A stretch of 64,000 nt of DNA from Rubrobacter marinus (GCF_011492965.1 NZ_CP045121.1:186001-250000), one strand, 5' to 3'. Shown: positions 26,647-36,878, counted from the first letter of the stretch. Numbers and translations: made by a program. Notes: generated by a model from the letters alone, not told the origin.

Positions 26647-27620
26647 CTACGCGCCGACTTGGCCTGCCTTCGCCGCCTTGCCGCCCAGCAGAAACCTCCG
26701 TACCTCCTCGTTGAAGGCCTCCGCCCGCTCGTCGTGGGGCAGGAGGGCCGCGTCCCGGAAGACCCGTAGCTCGGCTCGCGGGTTGCCCCTCGTGAAGACC
26801 TCGGCCTGCCTCAGGGGCGTCGTCCTCGCCTCCTGGCCCCAGGCGAGAAGGGTCTTCTGGGGCACCCGCGACCAGAGCCCCTTCAGCCCGAAGTTGAGCT
26901 TGCCGGAGACGAACGCCGCGGCGAGGTGCTTGGCGCCGGGCTGGTGACCCGTCCGGTAGTAGTCCCACACGAGATCCTCGTCGACGAGCCCCCCGTCGTG
27001 GTACGCGATCCTCCCGAGGTAGTACCGGATGCCGGCCTTGGAGACGATGGCGTTGTATAGCCCGTCGCCTATTACGGGCGCCCGGAACGACGCGTGTATC
27101 GCGTCCCCGAGCCGACCGCTCGGCCGATCGAGGCTCCCGAAGCCGGTCGGGCAGATCAGGACGAGCCTCCCGAAGAGCCTCGGAGAGCGTACCGCCACGG
27201 GCACGATGAGCGCGGCCGAGAGCGAAGAGGCGACGAGGTGCGTCCTCGCCCCGATCACGTCCCTCGCGAAGCCCTCGACCTGCTCCGCCACGTCGTCCGG
27301 CCCATACCCGCGCTCCGGCCTCTCCGAGGCCCCGCAGCCCAGGAGATCGATCGCGTAAACCCGGAAGTCCCGCGAGAGCGCCTCGAAGTTCCTCCTGAAC
27401 TCGAACGACGAGGCCCCCGCGTACACCCCGTGCACCAGCAGCACCGGCGGAGCCCCGGCCTCACCGGCGACCGCGTACGCGAGCTCCCCCCTCGCCAACG
27501 GTAGCGCCCCTCCTCGCCCCCGAGCCGCGCCGGCTCCCCGACCTTCTCCAGCCTCCGGTTCGCCACCGCGAGCCCGCCGGCCAGAAGCCCCGCGACGCCC
27601 AACACCCTCCGCAACCTCAT
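26647..27620 (-). CDS. Membrane-tethered alpha/beta hydrolase (one frameshift)
   Basis: A ~324-aa alpha/beta hydrolase with an N-terminal membrane helix (RRVLGVAGLLAGGLAVANRR) from ATG 27620. After GEEGRYRWRG the frame breaks at the six-C run 27486-27491; one added base continues into ELAYAVAGEAGAPPVLLVHG. Catalytic landmarks: VLLVHGVYAGASSFEF, AIDLLGCGASERP, and the elbow THLVASSLSAALIV, where the nucleophile context is ASSLSA in place of GxSxG. The last His expected near DAALLPHDERAEAF is present. The unusual elbow means activity should not be assumed. Last gene before the divergent MarR-RND operon. Confidence 0.85.
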
Positions 27621-27722
27621 CGCCCCGCCCGCACCCCCTCGCCGGAGAGGCGGGACGGTGCCCCAGCGCACCCCCCGGCCCCAGCCCGCGTGCTAGAAAC
27701 CGACAACTCCCTATCTTAGCCG

Positions 27723-27780
27723 TTGACAACCACCCTTTTGCGAATAATATTTAAGCGGTTTAAATAAGTTGCTTAAATAT
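27723..27780 (+). promoter_or_regulatory. Promoter and MarR operator with perfect 10-bp inverted repeat
   Basis: TTGACA (27723-27728), 16 bases, then TAATAT (27745-27750). Overlapping and following the -10, ATATTTAAGC (27747-27756) and GCTTAAATAT (27771-27780) are a perfect inverted repeat with a 14-base centre that itself contains TTTAAA. This AT-rich block stands out sharply in GC-rich surroundings and lies 14 bases before the MarR start; it is almost certainly the MarR autoregulatory site. Confidence 0.88.
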
Positions 27781-27794
27781 GTAGGAGAAGTTGC

Positions 27795-28283
27795 TTGGAT
27801 CGGGAACGGTTGGTCGACGAGGTTCTGATGCTGTTGCCGGTTCTGGCGCGGGGGCTTGGGAGGCCGGATCCCTCGGAGGTGGGAGAGTTGGCGCGGCGGG
27901 GCATCCCCGTGGACGCGACGCTCTCGCCGGGGCACGTGCAGGTTCTCATAGCGCTGGGTAGGGGCCCGCACTCGATCGGCCGTCTCGCGGAGGCGGTGGG
28001 GGTGACGCCCCCGGCCGCTTCGCAGCTCGTGGATCGGCTCTCCGAGCACGGGATGGTCGAGCGGCGCCCGGATCCCGCCGACCGCCGGGTGGTGCTCGTG
28101 GACTACGTTCCGGGGATGCAGGATATCGCGCGCAGGATGATGGAGGGGCGCGGCCGGAAACTCGGCGAGGTGCTCGGCCGTATGACGGAGGACGAGGTGC
28201 GGGCATTCTTGAAAGGCTTGAGGCTGTTGGTGGAGAGCTTCGAAGGGGCGCACGGAGAGGAGAAGCATGAGTCGCATCGTTAG
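27795..28283 (+). CDS. MarR family regulator of the RND pump
   Basis: A 162-aa winged-helix MarR protein. The helix-turn-helix (residues ~50-100) shows SPGHVQVLIALGRGPHSIG, RLAEAVGVTPPAASQLVDRL and the wing MVERRPDPADRRVVLV. TTG 27795 follows AGGAGA. Its stop lies 17 bases inside the following RND gene (start 28267), so the two are co-translated, and the perfect repeat at 27747-27780 is its probable operator. It should repress the efflux operon until a ligand binds. Confidence 0.93.
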   Translation: MDRERLVDEVLMLLPVLARGLGRPDPSEVGELARRGIPVDATLSPGHVQVLIALGRGPHSIGRLAEAVGVTPPAASQLVDRLSEHGMVERRPDPADRRVVLVDYVPGMQDIARRMMEGRGRKLGEVLGRMTEDEVRAFLKGLRLLVESFEGAHGEEKHESHR

Positions 28284-31200
28284 CTGGTGTTTGAGGAACA
28301 AGTCCGTCGTCTTTCTGGCGACGCTGTTGCTCATAGGAAGCGGCGTCTTCGCGACCACGCGCCTCAACCAGGAGCTCCTGCCGGACATCGAGTTCCCCAT
28401 CATCACCATCTCCACCCCCGTCCCCGGCGCCGGTCCCGAGACCGTCGACGAGACGGTCACCCAGCCCCTGGAGAGCGCCATCACCGGCGTGGAGAACCTG
28501 GAGGGCGTCCAGGCCAACTCCGCGCAGGGCTTCAGCGTCGTCATCGCCGAGTTCAGCCTCGACGCCGACACCGAGGAGGCCGAGGCGGAGCTCCAGAGCG
28601 CCATCGAGGGGGTCGGGCTCCCCGAGCAGGCGCTCGAGCCCGAGGTCCGGCGCCAGTCCGCCTCCGAGTTCCCGATCATGAACGTCTCCCTCGCCGCGGG
28701 CGACGGGGACCTCGCCGCCCTCACGACGTACACCGAGGACGAGGTCGTCCCGCGCATCGAAGAGGTCGACGGCATCGGCCGGGTCGACGTGGTCGGCGGC
28801 TCCGAGGAGCGCATAGAGGTCGAGCTCGACCCGGCGGCCCTGGAAGAGAACGGCCTCCCCGCCGCCGCCGTGGTCGGGGCCATACAGGGCGCAAACGCGA
28901 ACTCGCCCGTCGGCTCCGTGGAGGTGGAGGGCCTCTCGACCCCCGTGCGCGTCGCCAGCGAGGTCGGGGACGTCGAGGCGCTCAGGAACCTGCCCATAAG
29001 CGCCGCCGCCGGAGCCGCGCCGGGAGGCGCATCCGGCGGGGCTCCGAGCGGGGGAGCGCCTCCCGGCGCCGCGGCCGGGGCGCCCGCCGGGGCCTCCCAG
29101 TACGCCGCCGCTCCGCCAGCGCCGGTGACGCTCGGCGAGATAGCGGACGTGCGGGTCGCGGACGCGAACCTCTCCGGTATCGCGCGCACCAACGGCGAGC
29201 CGAGCCTCGGGCTGAACATAACCAAGGCCCCCGACGCCAACACCGTGGACGTCGCCGCCGGCGTCGAGGAGGCGCTGGCGGGCGCTCGCGAGGAGCTCGG
29301 GGAGGATCAGGTCCAGGTCGTCTTCAACTCCGCCGAGGACGTCAAGGAGTCCATCAACAGCCTCATCGAGGAGGCCGCCATCGGCGCCCTGCTCGCGATC
29401 TTCGTGATCTTTTTCTTCCTGCGGTCCTTGAGGGCGACCCTCGTGACGGCCGTCTCCCTGCCGACCTCGGTCCTCGCGGCGCTCCTCTTCTCCTGGGGCT
29501 ACGACCTGACGCTGAACATCCTCACGCTCGCCGGTCTAACCATCGCCGTCGGGCGCGTGGTGGACGACGCGATCGTGGTCCTGGAGAACTCCTACCGTTA
29601 CGTGCAGCAGGGCTACGACCCCGAGGAGGCGGCGCTCAGGGGGACCACGGAGGTGGCGAGCGCCATCACCTCGTCCACGCTCACGACCACGGCTGTCTTC
29701 CTGCCGCTCGCGGTGGTCGGCGGGATCGTCTCGAAGTTCTTCGTCCCGCTCTCCCTCACCGTCGCCCTCGCCCTGCTCGCCTCCCTGATCGTCTCCATCA
29801 CCATCATCCCCGTCCTCGTCAGCGTGTTCATCAGGCGCGAAGGGGCGGGCCGGGCGTCCCGCGAGCACGATGGGTCCGCGCAGGACTCCTCCAACGAGGA
29901 CGCCCCCGACGCCCGGCCCGGCAGCCGCCGCGCACGCCGGGCCGAGAGGGGGGGCGGAGGCGGCCTTCTCCGCGTGCTCGTCGGCGGGATCGTACTCCTG
30001 GTCGCGTCGGCGGTCGCCTTCGTGGTGGCCGCCCGGGCGGGGCTTCTGGACGGCGTCCCCGGAGTCCCGGCGGGCCTCCTCGACGCCGCGACGGGGCTGG
30101 ACCTCGGCTCGCTGGCCGTGATCGCCACGGCCGCGGTCCTCGCGACGCTGCTCGTCGTTGGCATCGTGCTGCTCGCCGCGCGGGCCTCCCGCCGGTCCTC
30201 CGAGCGTCCCTCCGGGGACGGGGAGGACGGGTTCCTCGTGCGCTTGTACACCCCGATGCTCCGTTGGGCGCTCAGGCACCGGGCGGCCGTGCTGGTGCTC
30301 GCGCTGGTCGTCTTCGTCGGCGGGCTCGCGGCCATCCCGTTCCTCCCGGTCAGCTTCTTCCCGGCCGGCGAGGAGAGGATCGCGCAGGCCAGGGTGGAGC
30401 TCCCGCCCGGCGCCGGGCTCCAGCAGACCGACGAGGCCGTGCGCCCGTTCGAGGAGTTTCTCCAGAACGACCCCGACGTGCGCAACTACCAGATCTCCAT
30501 CGCCGGCGAGGACAACTTCGACCCCAACTCGCCCATACGCTCGGCCAACCAGGCCCAGGCGTTCATCAACATCGAAGAGGAGGCCGAACCGCAGGAGACC
30601 ATCCAGCGCATCAGCGCCGAGGGGCGCGAGATCTTCGGGGAGGAGCAGTTCCAGGCCGAGATCCTCCAGAACGGCCCGCCCCAGGGCGAGCTGCAGGCGA
30701 TCATCACCGGCGGGACGGAGGCCGAGCGCGAGGACGCCGCCGGCATCGTCACCGACGAGATATCGAGCATAAACTCCGTCATCAACGTCCGAAGCGACGT
30801 CTCCGGCGGCACCCCGAGATCGTGGCGGAGGTCGACCCCGCGCGCTCCGCGGAGGCCGGCCTCTCCCCCAGACGGTCTCGGGCGCCCTCGCAACCCTCCT
30901 CGGCAGCGGCTCCGGCGCCCCGGTGGCGGAGCTCCCGGCGGCGCCCCCGGTGCCCCGGCGGGGCGCCGAGCGTCGGCGGGGATCCGGTCTCCGTCAGCCT
31001 GCCCCCGAGGCGACCGACACCGTGGACGAGGTCCGCGCCCTCTCCCTCGCCCCCGGCCTCACCGTCGGCGACGTCGCCGAGGTGACCCAGGTCGAGGCGC
31101 CGGCGGCGAAGAGCCGGGTGGACGGGGAGCCCGCCGTAACGGTGAACGCCCGCATCGTCTCCCAGGACACCCAGACCGTCTCCGCCGAGGCCCAGACGGC

Positions 31201-31798
31201 GCTGGCGGAGCTTGACCTGCCGGGCGACGTCGAGGTCAGCGTCGGCGGCGAGAACGAGGACATCGAGGAGAGCTTCAGGAACCTGTTCTACTCCATCATC
31301 GTGGCGCTCGCGCTCGTGTTCCTCCTGCTCGTCGTCTTCTTCGGCTCCGTCCTGATACCGCTCGTGATCCTGCTGGCCGTCCCCCTCACGACCGCGGGCG
31401 CCTTCGGGGCCCTGCTCCTGACGAACACCGCCCTGAGCCTCCCGAGCCTCCTCGGCATCCTCCTGCTCATAGGTATCGTCGTCTCGAACGCCATCCTGCT
31501 CGTGGACTTCGCCATAAAAGCCCGCGGGCGCCACGAAGACGGCGACGAGGCGGTGGTCGAGGCCGGCCGGGCGCGCCTCAGGCCCATCCTCATGACGGCG
31601 CTGGCCACCATCTTCGCCCTCCTGCCCCTGGCCCTGGGCCTCGCGGGCGGCGGCTCCGGCCTGATCTCCGCGAGCCTCGCCATCACCGTTATAGGCGGCC
31701 TGGCCACCTCGACCTTCCTCACCCTCCTGGTCGTCCCCGTGGGCTACTCCCTCCTGGAGAGCGCCCGGAGCCGCCGCAAGAAGAGGCGGTACGCTTAG
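28267..31798 (+). CDS. RND-family efflux transporter (AcrB/HAE1-like), five frameshifts
   Basis: A ~1178-aa RND proton-driven exporter. N-terminus: TRLNQELLPDIEFPIITIST. Two helix bundles are seen: the first with GLTIAVGRVVDDAIVVLENS (proton-relay Asp pair in TM4), the second with LLLIGIVVSNAILLVDF and PILMTALATIFALLPLALG. Both periplasmic halves contain Gly/Ala/Pro-rich inserts (residues ~244-282 and near 30920-30965). Between 30812 and 31006 the frame breaks five times, at C/G runs 30812-15, 30865-69, 30918-21, 30958-63 and 31002-06; adding one base at each restores a continuous protein. No periplasmic adaptor or outer channel gene is adjacent, as expected in a monoderm. Confidence 0.92.
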
Positions 31799-31861
31799 GG
31801 GTACGGGACGACATCGCGGCCCCGGGTCCCGGCCCGGGGCCCGCCGGTACGGAGGGGTGCC

Positions 31862-33013
31862 TTGAGGGACGAGGGGAGAACGCTGCTGACGGGGGCGATG
31901 CTGGCCCTGGTCTCTTCTACCCTGGCCAGCCTCGTCGGGTTCAACCTGCTGCTCTCCGTCGTGCCGCTCTACGCGAACGAGGTGGGCGGCGGGAGCACGG
32001 GGGCGGGGTTCGCGACGGCCGCTTTCATGCTCTCGACGGTCCTCGCCCAGACCCAGATGCCGCGCGCCCTCTCCCGCTTCGGCTACCGGCCGGTCCTCGC
32101 CGCCGGCCTGCTCTCCCTTGGCCTCCCGGCGTTCGCGTACGCCACGGCCGACGGCCTCCCGGCCGTCCTCGCGGTCACGCTGGCGCGCGGCGTGGGCTTC
32201 GGCATCGTCACCGTGGTCTTCGGCGCGGTCGTCGTGGAGATAGCGCCGGCGGAGCGCAGGGGGGAGGCCCTGGGGCTCTTCGGCATCGCCATCGCGCTCC
32301 CGGCCATCTTCTGCAACCCCTTGAGCCTCTGGCTCGTGGAGCGCTCGGGCTACGAGCCCGTCTTCCTTCTCGGCGGCGCGGCGCCCCTGCTCGGCTTCGT
32401 CTCCTTTCTCGGTCTGGGGTCCGTGCGGGGCGGCGGGCGCTCGGACGGGGCCGGGTTCCTCGAAGGCCTCGCGCGCCCCCCGCTCTTGCGGCTGGTGGTG
32501 ATCTTCGCCGTCTCAACGATGGTCGGCGGGGTGCTCGTGACCTTTCTACCGCTCGCCGCCCCCGGGGTCGGCGTCTTCTCGGCCGCGACCGCCATCCTCG
32601 CGCTCGGGATCTCCGTAACGCTCGGGCGCCTCTGGGCCGGACGGTTCGCCGACCGCAACGGTCCGCGGGGCCTGCTCGCCCCCGGCCTCGTCCTCGCCGC
32701 GCTCGGCGTGGCGACCCTCGCGCAGGGTGGGCCCGCGCTCCTTGTCGGGGCCGCGCTCTTCGGGCTCGGGTTCGGGGCGCTCCAGAGCGCGACGCTCGTC
32801 ATGATCATGGCCCGCGTCTCCAAGGAGGAGTACGGGCTCGGCAGCACCCTCTGGAACGCCGCCTTCGACGCCGGGACCGGCCTCGGCGCCTTCCTCTTCG
32901 GCTTCGTCGTGGGGGCGAGCGGCTTCTCGATCGCCTTCTACCTCTGCGCCGCGCTGCTCCTCGCCGCCCTCGTGGTCGTCAGGCTCGACCGCGCCGCGAC
33001 CGGGCCCGCCTAG
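31862..33013 (+). CDS. MFS transporter
   Basis: A 383-aa 12-TM MFS protein, shorter than the DHA2 pumps in this window. TM1-2: LVGFNLLLSVVPLYANEVGGG; loop 2-3 is PRALSRFGYRPVLAAGLL in place of a full motif A; motif C-like GIAIALPAIFCNPLSLWL. Second half: LGRLWAGRFADRNGPRGLLAPG. TTG 31862, 63 bases after the RND stop, so possibly in the same operon. It looks like a drug or sugar-efflux-type carrier; substrate unknown. Confidence 0.88.
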   Translation: MRDEGRTLLTGAMLALVSSTLASLVGFNLLLSVVPLYANEVGGGSTGAGFATAAFMLSTVLAQTQMPRALSRFGYRPVLAAGLLSLGLPAFAYATADGLPAVLAVTLARGVGFGIVTVVFGAVVVEIAPAERRGEALGLFGIAIALPAIFCNPLSLWLVERSGYEPVFLLGGAAPLLGFVSFLGLGSVRGGGRSDGAGFLEGLARPPLLRLVVIFAVSTMVGGVLVTFLPLAAPGVGVFSAATAILALGISVTLGRLWAGRFADRNGPRGLLAPGLVLAALGVATLAQGGPALLVGAALFGLGFGALQSATLVMIMARVSKEEYGLGSTLWNAAFDAGTGLGAFLFGFVVGASGFSIAFYLCAALLLAALVVVRLDRAATGPA

Positions 33014-33022
33014 AAAAGCCCC

Positions 33023-34687
33023 CTACCCCTCGAGCCGGACCGTACCCGCCTTCTCGCTCCGCACCTCGACCCTCACCGGACCGTCCCCGCGCAGCACCCA
33101 CAGGGCTCGGGCGGCGTAGTCCGAGGGCAGGCCCGCGAAGAACGCCGGGCTCTTCCAGGAGTTCCCGGCGAGCGCCGAGCGTCCCGAGAGGTGGCCGAGG
33201 TCCACCTCGGCCTCGCCAGAGACGAGGCTCGCCCCTTCGGGGGGCGTGATCTCGGCCCTCACGGGCTTCGTGACGCCCTTCTCCTGAGCGATCTTCGTCA
33301 CGCTCGTCGGCAGGTACCCCGTGTTCCTGACCCGGACCTCGACCCTGCGGAGGCCGTCCGCGAGTTCCTCGACCTCCAGCTCCGCCTCCAGACGCGGGGC
33401 GCAGGAGGCGTGGGCGAGGGCGAAGCGGGTCAGCTTCTCGCACTCGGCCTCGAGCAGACCGGGAGGCGGGTTCTGGAAGGTGAACTTCGTCTTCCAACCC
33501 CCGATCTCCACCTTCCCGAGCTGCGGGTGCTCGAAGGGCTTCCAACGGACGAAGCCCTCGCCCCCGAGGGCCTCGTCGTTCCAGCGGAGCATCGCGAGCG
33601 ACGCCTCCTCGGGCGGGTCCCGAAAGAACGCTATAAAGTCCTCGACCTCGACGCCCGCCGCCCGCGCCAGCGACCAGAACTCCACCGTGTACGCGAAGAC
33701 GCCGTACGCGGAGTACGCCCAGTCGTCGAAGGCGCCGGTGATGACCTCGTTCGGGGCGTAGCGGAAGTCGTGGTAGACGGAGATGTTCGGGTAGCCGGTC
33801 AGCTCCGTGCCCCGCTCCCCCAGCGCCTCGAAGACCGCGAGGTCGTGCTCGGGCATCTTCCCGTCCTCTTTGTCCGAGAACGGGCGCAGGATGGCGCCGC
33901 AGAACGTGTGGTAGGTGTGGAGCGAGAACACGTTCCTGCGCGCGAGCAGGGCCTCCACCTGCGCCCTGGACTCCGGCTCGGAGAGCGGGTAGGGGCCGGC
34001 GCCCTGCTGCTCGTGGTCCTCCCGCCAGCCGTAGGGGTATTGGCGGTTCATATCCAGGCCGTACAGGGGGCGCGCGATCTTGCGCTCGAAGCCGTCGTAG
34101 TCCTTGAAGAGGCCCTCGCGGTACACGCGGTAGTACCTCCCCCCGGACTCGTCGGGACGCCTCCGGACCATCAGCCTCGGGTCCCCGTCGGAAACGCGCC
34201 ACTCGCCCGCTTCGTCCTCGACGCGCATCTGCACGATGTGGCCGTCGCCGTCGAGGTCCTCGGGGTGGAGGCCCGGCTCCTCCTCCGGCTCGGGCCAGGG
34301 GCGGGTGCTCGCCCTGAGGGTGTGGGGGGTGGTGAGGTAGCGCTCGGCGCCGTCGGGGGAGAGGCGGGGGAGGACGTAGAACGTGCCCTCGTCCAGGAGG
34401 CGGGTCACCAGGTCGTCCTCGCCGTGGCGTTTCAAAAGGGTCCGGATCAGGTACAGCGCCGCCATCGAGCCGGTCACCTCGCCGGCGTGGGTGTTGCCGT
34501 CGACCCAGAAGGCCGGCTTCTCGGAGGCCGGGCCGGTCTCGCCGTTCGTGATCTCGGCCAGCAGGATCCCGCGCCCCTCCCTGCTCTCCCCGATAGAAAC
34601 GACCTTGCACAGCCCGGGGTACTCTTCCGCGTACCCCCTCAGCTCCCCCGCCAGTTCCTCGTAGCCCAGGTACCGATCGAACCTCAA
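33023..34687 (-). CDS. M14-family zinc carboxypeptidase
   Basis: A 554-aa metallocarboxypeptidase. The zinc ligands appear as HAGE in DGNTHAGEVTGSMAAL (residues ~64-80) and His in FSLHTYHTFCG (~255); the substrate Arg/Asn pair lies in LDMNRQYPYG; the catalytic Glu is in FAYTVEFWSL (~335). Residues ~430-554 form a beta-rich C-terminal domain (GLRRVEVRVRNTGYLPTSV). No signal peptide is visible, so it probably acts in the cytoplasm. TTG 34687 is behind GGAGGAGGGG. Convergent with the MFS gene, nine bases apart. Confidence 0.93.
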   Translation of the reverse strand: MRFDRYLGYEELAGELRGYAEEYPGLCKVVSIGESREGRGILLAEITNGETGPASEKPAFWVDGNTHAGEVTGSMAALYLIRTLLKRHGEDDLVTRLLDEGTFYVLPRLSPDGAERYLTTPHTLRASTRPWPEPEEEPGLHPEDLDGDGHIVQMRVEDEAGEWRVSDGDPRLMVRRRPDESGGRYYRVYREGLFKDYDGFERKIARPLYGLDMNRQYPYGWREDHEQQGAGPYPLSEPESRAQVEALLARRNVFSLHTYHTFCGAILRPFSDKEDGKMPEHDLAVFEALGERGTELTGYPNISVYHDFRYAPNEVITGAFDDWAYSAYGVFAYTVEFWSLARAAGVEVEDFIAFFRDPPEEASLAMLRWNDEALGGEGFVRWKPFEHPQLGKVEIGGWKTKFTFQNPPPGLLEAECEKLTRFALAHASCAPRLEAELEVEELADGLRRVEVRVRNTGYLPTSVTKIAQEKGVTKPVRAEITPPEGASLVSGEAEVDLGHLSGRSALAGNSWKSPAFFAGLPSDYAARALWVLRGDGPVRVEVRSEKAGTVRLEG

Positions 34688-34859
34688 GCCCTACCCCTCC
34701 TCCGTCCCTCCGGCCTGCCCCGGACCATTATGCGCGAAGCCGCGTCCCCCGGAGCCGTCCCGGATACCAAATGTTGCGGCCTTTTTTGCTAACCTGCACC
34801 ATGTTGAGGACCAGGACGGTCGCCGCCTCGCGGGCGTGTTTGGCCGCAGACAGGGGTTA

Positions 34860-34896
34860 TATAATTGCTATTCGGGGACAGAATCGTCGGAGGTGA
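34860..34896 (+). promoter_or_regulatory. Kinase-gene promoter (-10) and near-perfect ribosome binding site
   Basis: TATAAT at 34860-34865 is a consensus -10; the -35 is weak. GGAGGTGAT (34888-34896) is an almost complete complement of the 16S rRNA tail. Together they place the true start of the kinase downstream of ~34896, not at the upstream TTG 34865, which overlaps the -10. Confidence 0.6.
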
Positions 34897-34903
34897 TGAG
34901 GCG

Positions 34904-36292
34904 CTGGACGCCCAGGTCGGAACCGTTCTAGGGGGACGCTACAGGATCCTCAGCACCCTGGGCACGGGTGGCATGGCCGTGGTGTACAAGGCGGAGGATG
35001 CAATCCTCGGTCGGCGCGTGGCCTTGAAGACGCTGCACGAGCGGTACGCCGAGGAGGACTCCTTCCGGTCGCGCTTCAAGCAAGAGGCGCGGGCGATGGC
35101 CTCCCTCGACCACGAGAACGTCGTCAGGGTCTACGACATCTCCGGGGAGGGCGAGGTGCCGTTTATCGTGGCGGAGTACGTCGGCGGCGGGGACGTCGGG
35201 GGGATGCTCAGGCGCGCCCCCGGTGGCCGTCTGGACGTGCGCTCAGTGCGCGAGATCGTGGGCCAGCTCCTTCGGGCCCTGGCCTACGCGCACCGGCGCG
35301 GGGTCATCCACCGCGACATAAAGCCCTCCAACATCCTCCTCACGGAAGAAGGCAAGGTCAAGGTCGCGGACTTCGGCATCGCCCGCATCGTGGAGGAAGA
35401 GGAGTCCGCCGGGGACCCCGGCGAGATCATCGGCAGCGCCCGCTACATGTCCCCCGAGCAGCTCCGCGGCGACGAGACCACCCCCCGCAGCGACATCTAC
35501 TCCGTCGGCATCCTCCTCTACCACTGCCTCACCGGCCGCCCCCCCTTCTCCGGGGACGCGAGGAGCGTGGCGCGACAGCAGATGCACGACGACCCCACGC
35601 CGCCCCGCGACCTCAAGATCGCCATCCCCTCGCACCTCGAAGCGGTGATCCTCAAGGCCCTCTCCAAGGACCCGGGGGACCGCTACCCCTCCGCCTCCGC
35701 GATGCTGGAGGACCTCCAGCGCAACCTGCGTGAGAGCGGCTCGCGGGCGGACCGGGGCCCGCGCCGGGTGCGCCTCGGCGGGCTCCGCCGGGGCCGCGCG
35801 AGGGCGCTCGTCGCCTCCGGCGTCCTGACCCTCCTGCTCGTTCTCGGGATCGGGACGGCCTCCTCGGCGGGCTACGTCAACCTGAGCTCCCTCACGCCCG
35901 GCGGCGGCGAGGAAGCGGCCGCGCCCGTCCAGCAGCCCCCGGCCCTGCAGGCCCCCGAGCCCCCGGCGGAGCCCGGCGCGGGCGACGAGTCAGCCTCCGG
36001 CACCGCCTCGATCCCCGAGACGACGGCCACGCAGCAGGCCCAGGTGAGCGTGCCGGTGCCCAACGTGAACACGATGTTCGACTACTACGCCAGGGACCTG
36101 CTGCGGAGCGAGGGGCTGAGGTCCAGGGTCGTCCGCGAGTACCGCGAGGGCTACGCCCCGGCCGGGGTGGTCTGGGGGACCGACCCCGCCGTCGGCACCG
36201 CCGTGCCGGAGGGCACGGTCGTCACCGTCTACGCCACGCCCAGGGACGAGGAGCAGGTCCCGGAGGTCGTCCTCCCCGACCCGTCTTCCTGA
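34904..36292 (+). CDS. Ser/Thr protein kinase with one PASTA domain
   Basis: A PknB-type eukaryotic-like kinase, ~462 aa. Glycine loop GTGGMAVVYKAED, ATP lysine VALKTL, HRDIKPSNILLTEEG, DFG in VADFGIAR, and the activation segment GSARYMSPEQL. A single membrane helix (ALVASGVLTLLLVLGIGTASS, residues ~305-325) is followed by a Pro/Glu-rich linker and one extracellular PASTA-like repeat (VPNVNTMFDYYARDLL; AVPEGTVVTVYAT). Most family members have several PASTA repeats. The start is taken as CTG 34904 because of the ribosome site at 34888-34896; an alternative TTG 34865 overlaps the promoter. It likely senses cell-wall fragments and phosphorylates cytoplasmic targets. Confidence 0.9.
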   Translation: MDAQVGTVLGGRYRILSTLGTGGMAVVYKAEDAILGRRVALKTLHERYAEEDSFRSRFKQEARAMASLDHENVVRVYDISGEGEVPFIVAEYVGGGDVGGMLRRAPGGRLDVRSVREIVGQLLRALAYAHRRGVIHRDIKPSNILLTEEGKVKVADFGIARIVEEEESAGDPGEIIGSARYMSPEQLRGDETTPRSDIYSVGILLYHCLTGRPPFSGDARSVARQQMHDDPTPPRDLKIAIPSHLEAVILKALSKDPGDRYPSASAMLEDLQRNLRESGSRADRGPRRVRLGGLRRGRARALVASGVLTLLLVLGIGTASSAGYVNLSSLTPGGGEEAAAPVQQPPALQAPEPPAEPGAGDESASGTASIPETTATQQAQVSVPVPNVNTMFDYYARDLLRSEGLRSRVVREYREGYAPAGVVWGTDPAVGTAVPEGTVVTVYATPRDEEQVPEVVLPDPSS

Positions 36293-36341
36293 GGTTCTCC
36301 TGGGCGGAGGGGCCGGCGACGAACCGTCCCCTCCCGGCGCC

Positions 36342-36878
36342 CTAGCCGAACCTGTGGTTCCGATCGACCATGTCGGCGACGAACGGGTAGCGGTAATCCG
36401 TCCCCTGGTTCACCTTGTACGCCGCGTAGCACTGGTGCACGATGGGGACGAAGGTCGCGAGCAGCATCACCGGGACGAGGAGCAATCCGATGACGACCAG
36501 GCTGAGGAGGGCCGTTATCGTCCAGCCCACGCCGAGGATCACGATCCACGCCACCTGGTACCAGAGCGATTGCATCGCGTGGAACGCGACCCTGTCCGAG
36601 CGGTCCTTGTAGACGAGCCAGATGACGAGGGCCGCGATCGGGCCGCCGATGCCGGTGATGAGGCTGAGCAGGACGCTCAGGTGCGAGAGCATGGACCACG
36701 TCCGCTCGTCCCTGGCGCTCAGGCTGGAGCCATCCGTCGCGGGCCCCTGGTCGCTCGTCCCGAAGGAGCCGTACTCGGAGCCGCCCCTGGTCTCGTCTCC
36801 GGTGTTGCCCTCGCCCCCCACCCTTATGCGGCGGAGCCGGGACTCCCCCTCGTTTCCGTAGTTCGGGTCCTGCTGCAT
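36342..36878 (-). CDS. DUF4870 membrane protein
   Basis: A 178-aa protein. The first ~60 residues are polar, Gly/Ser-rich and probably disordered. A DUF4870-type membrane domain follows: DERTWSMLSHLSVLLSLITG, IWLVYKDRSDRVAFHAMQSLWYQ, and a final long hydrophobic hairpin ending VHQCYAAYKVNQGTDYRYPF. Three to four membrane segments. Function unknown; such proteins are common in Gram-positive bacteria. It is convergent with the PASTA kinase, so a shared transcript is excluded. Confidence 0.85.
   Translation of the reverse strand: MQQDPNYGNEGESRLRRIRVGGEGNTGDETRGGSEYGSFGTSDQGPATDGSSLSARDERTWSMLSHLSVLLSLITGIGGPIAALVIWLVYKDRSDRVAFHAMQSLWYQVAWIVILGVGWTITALLSLVVIGLLLVPVMLLATFVPIVHQCYAAYKVNQGTDYRYPFVADMVDRNHRFG

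Noticed and set aside
30800..31010. Programmed ribosomal frameshifting in the RND gene
   Set aside because: There are five shifts, all of the same kind, without slippery heptamers, and similar shifts occur in 13 unrelated genes; sequence error explains all.
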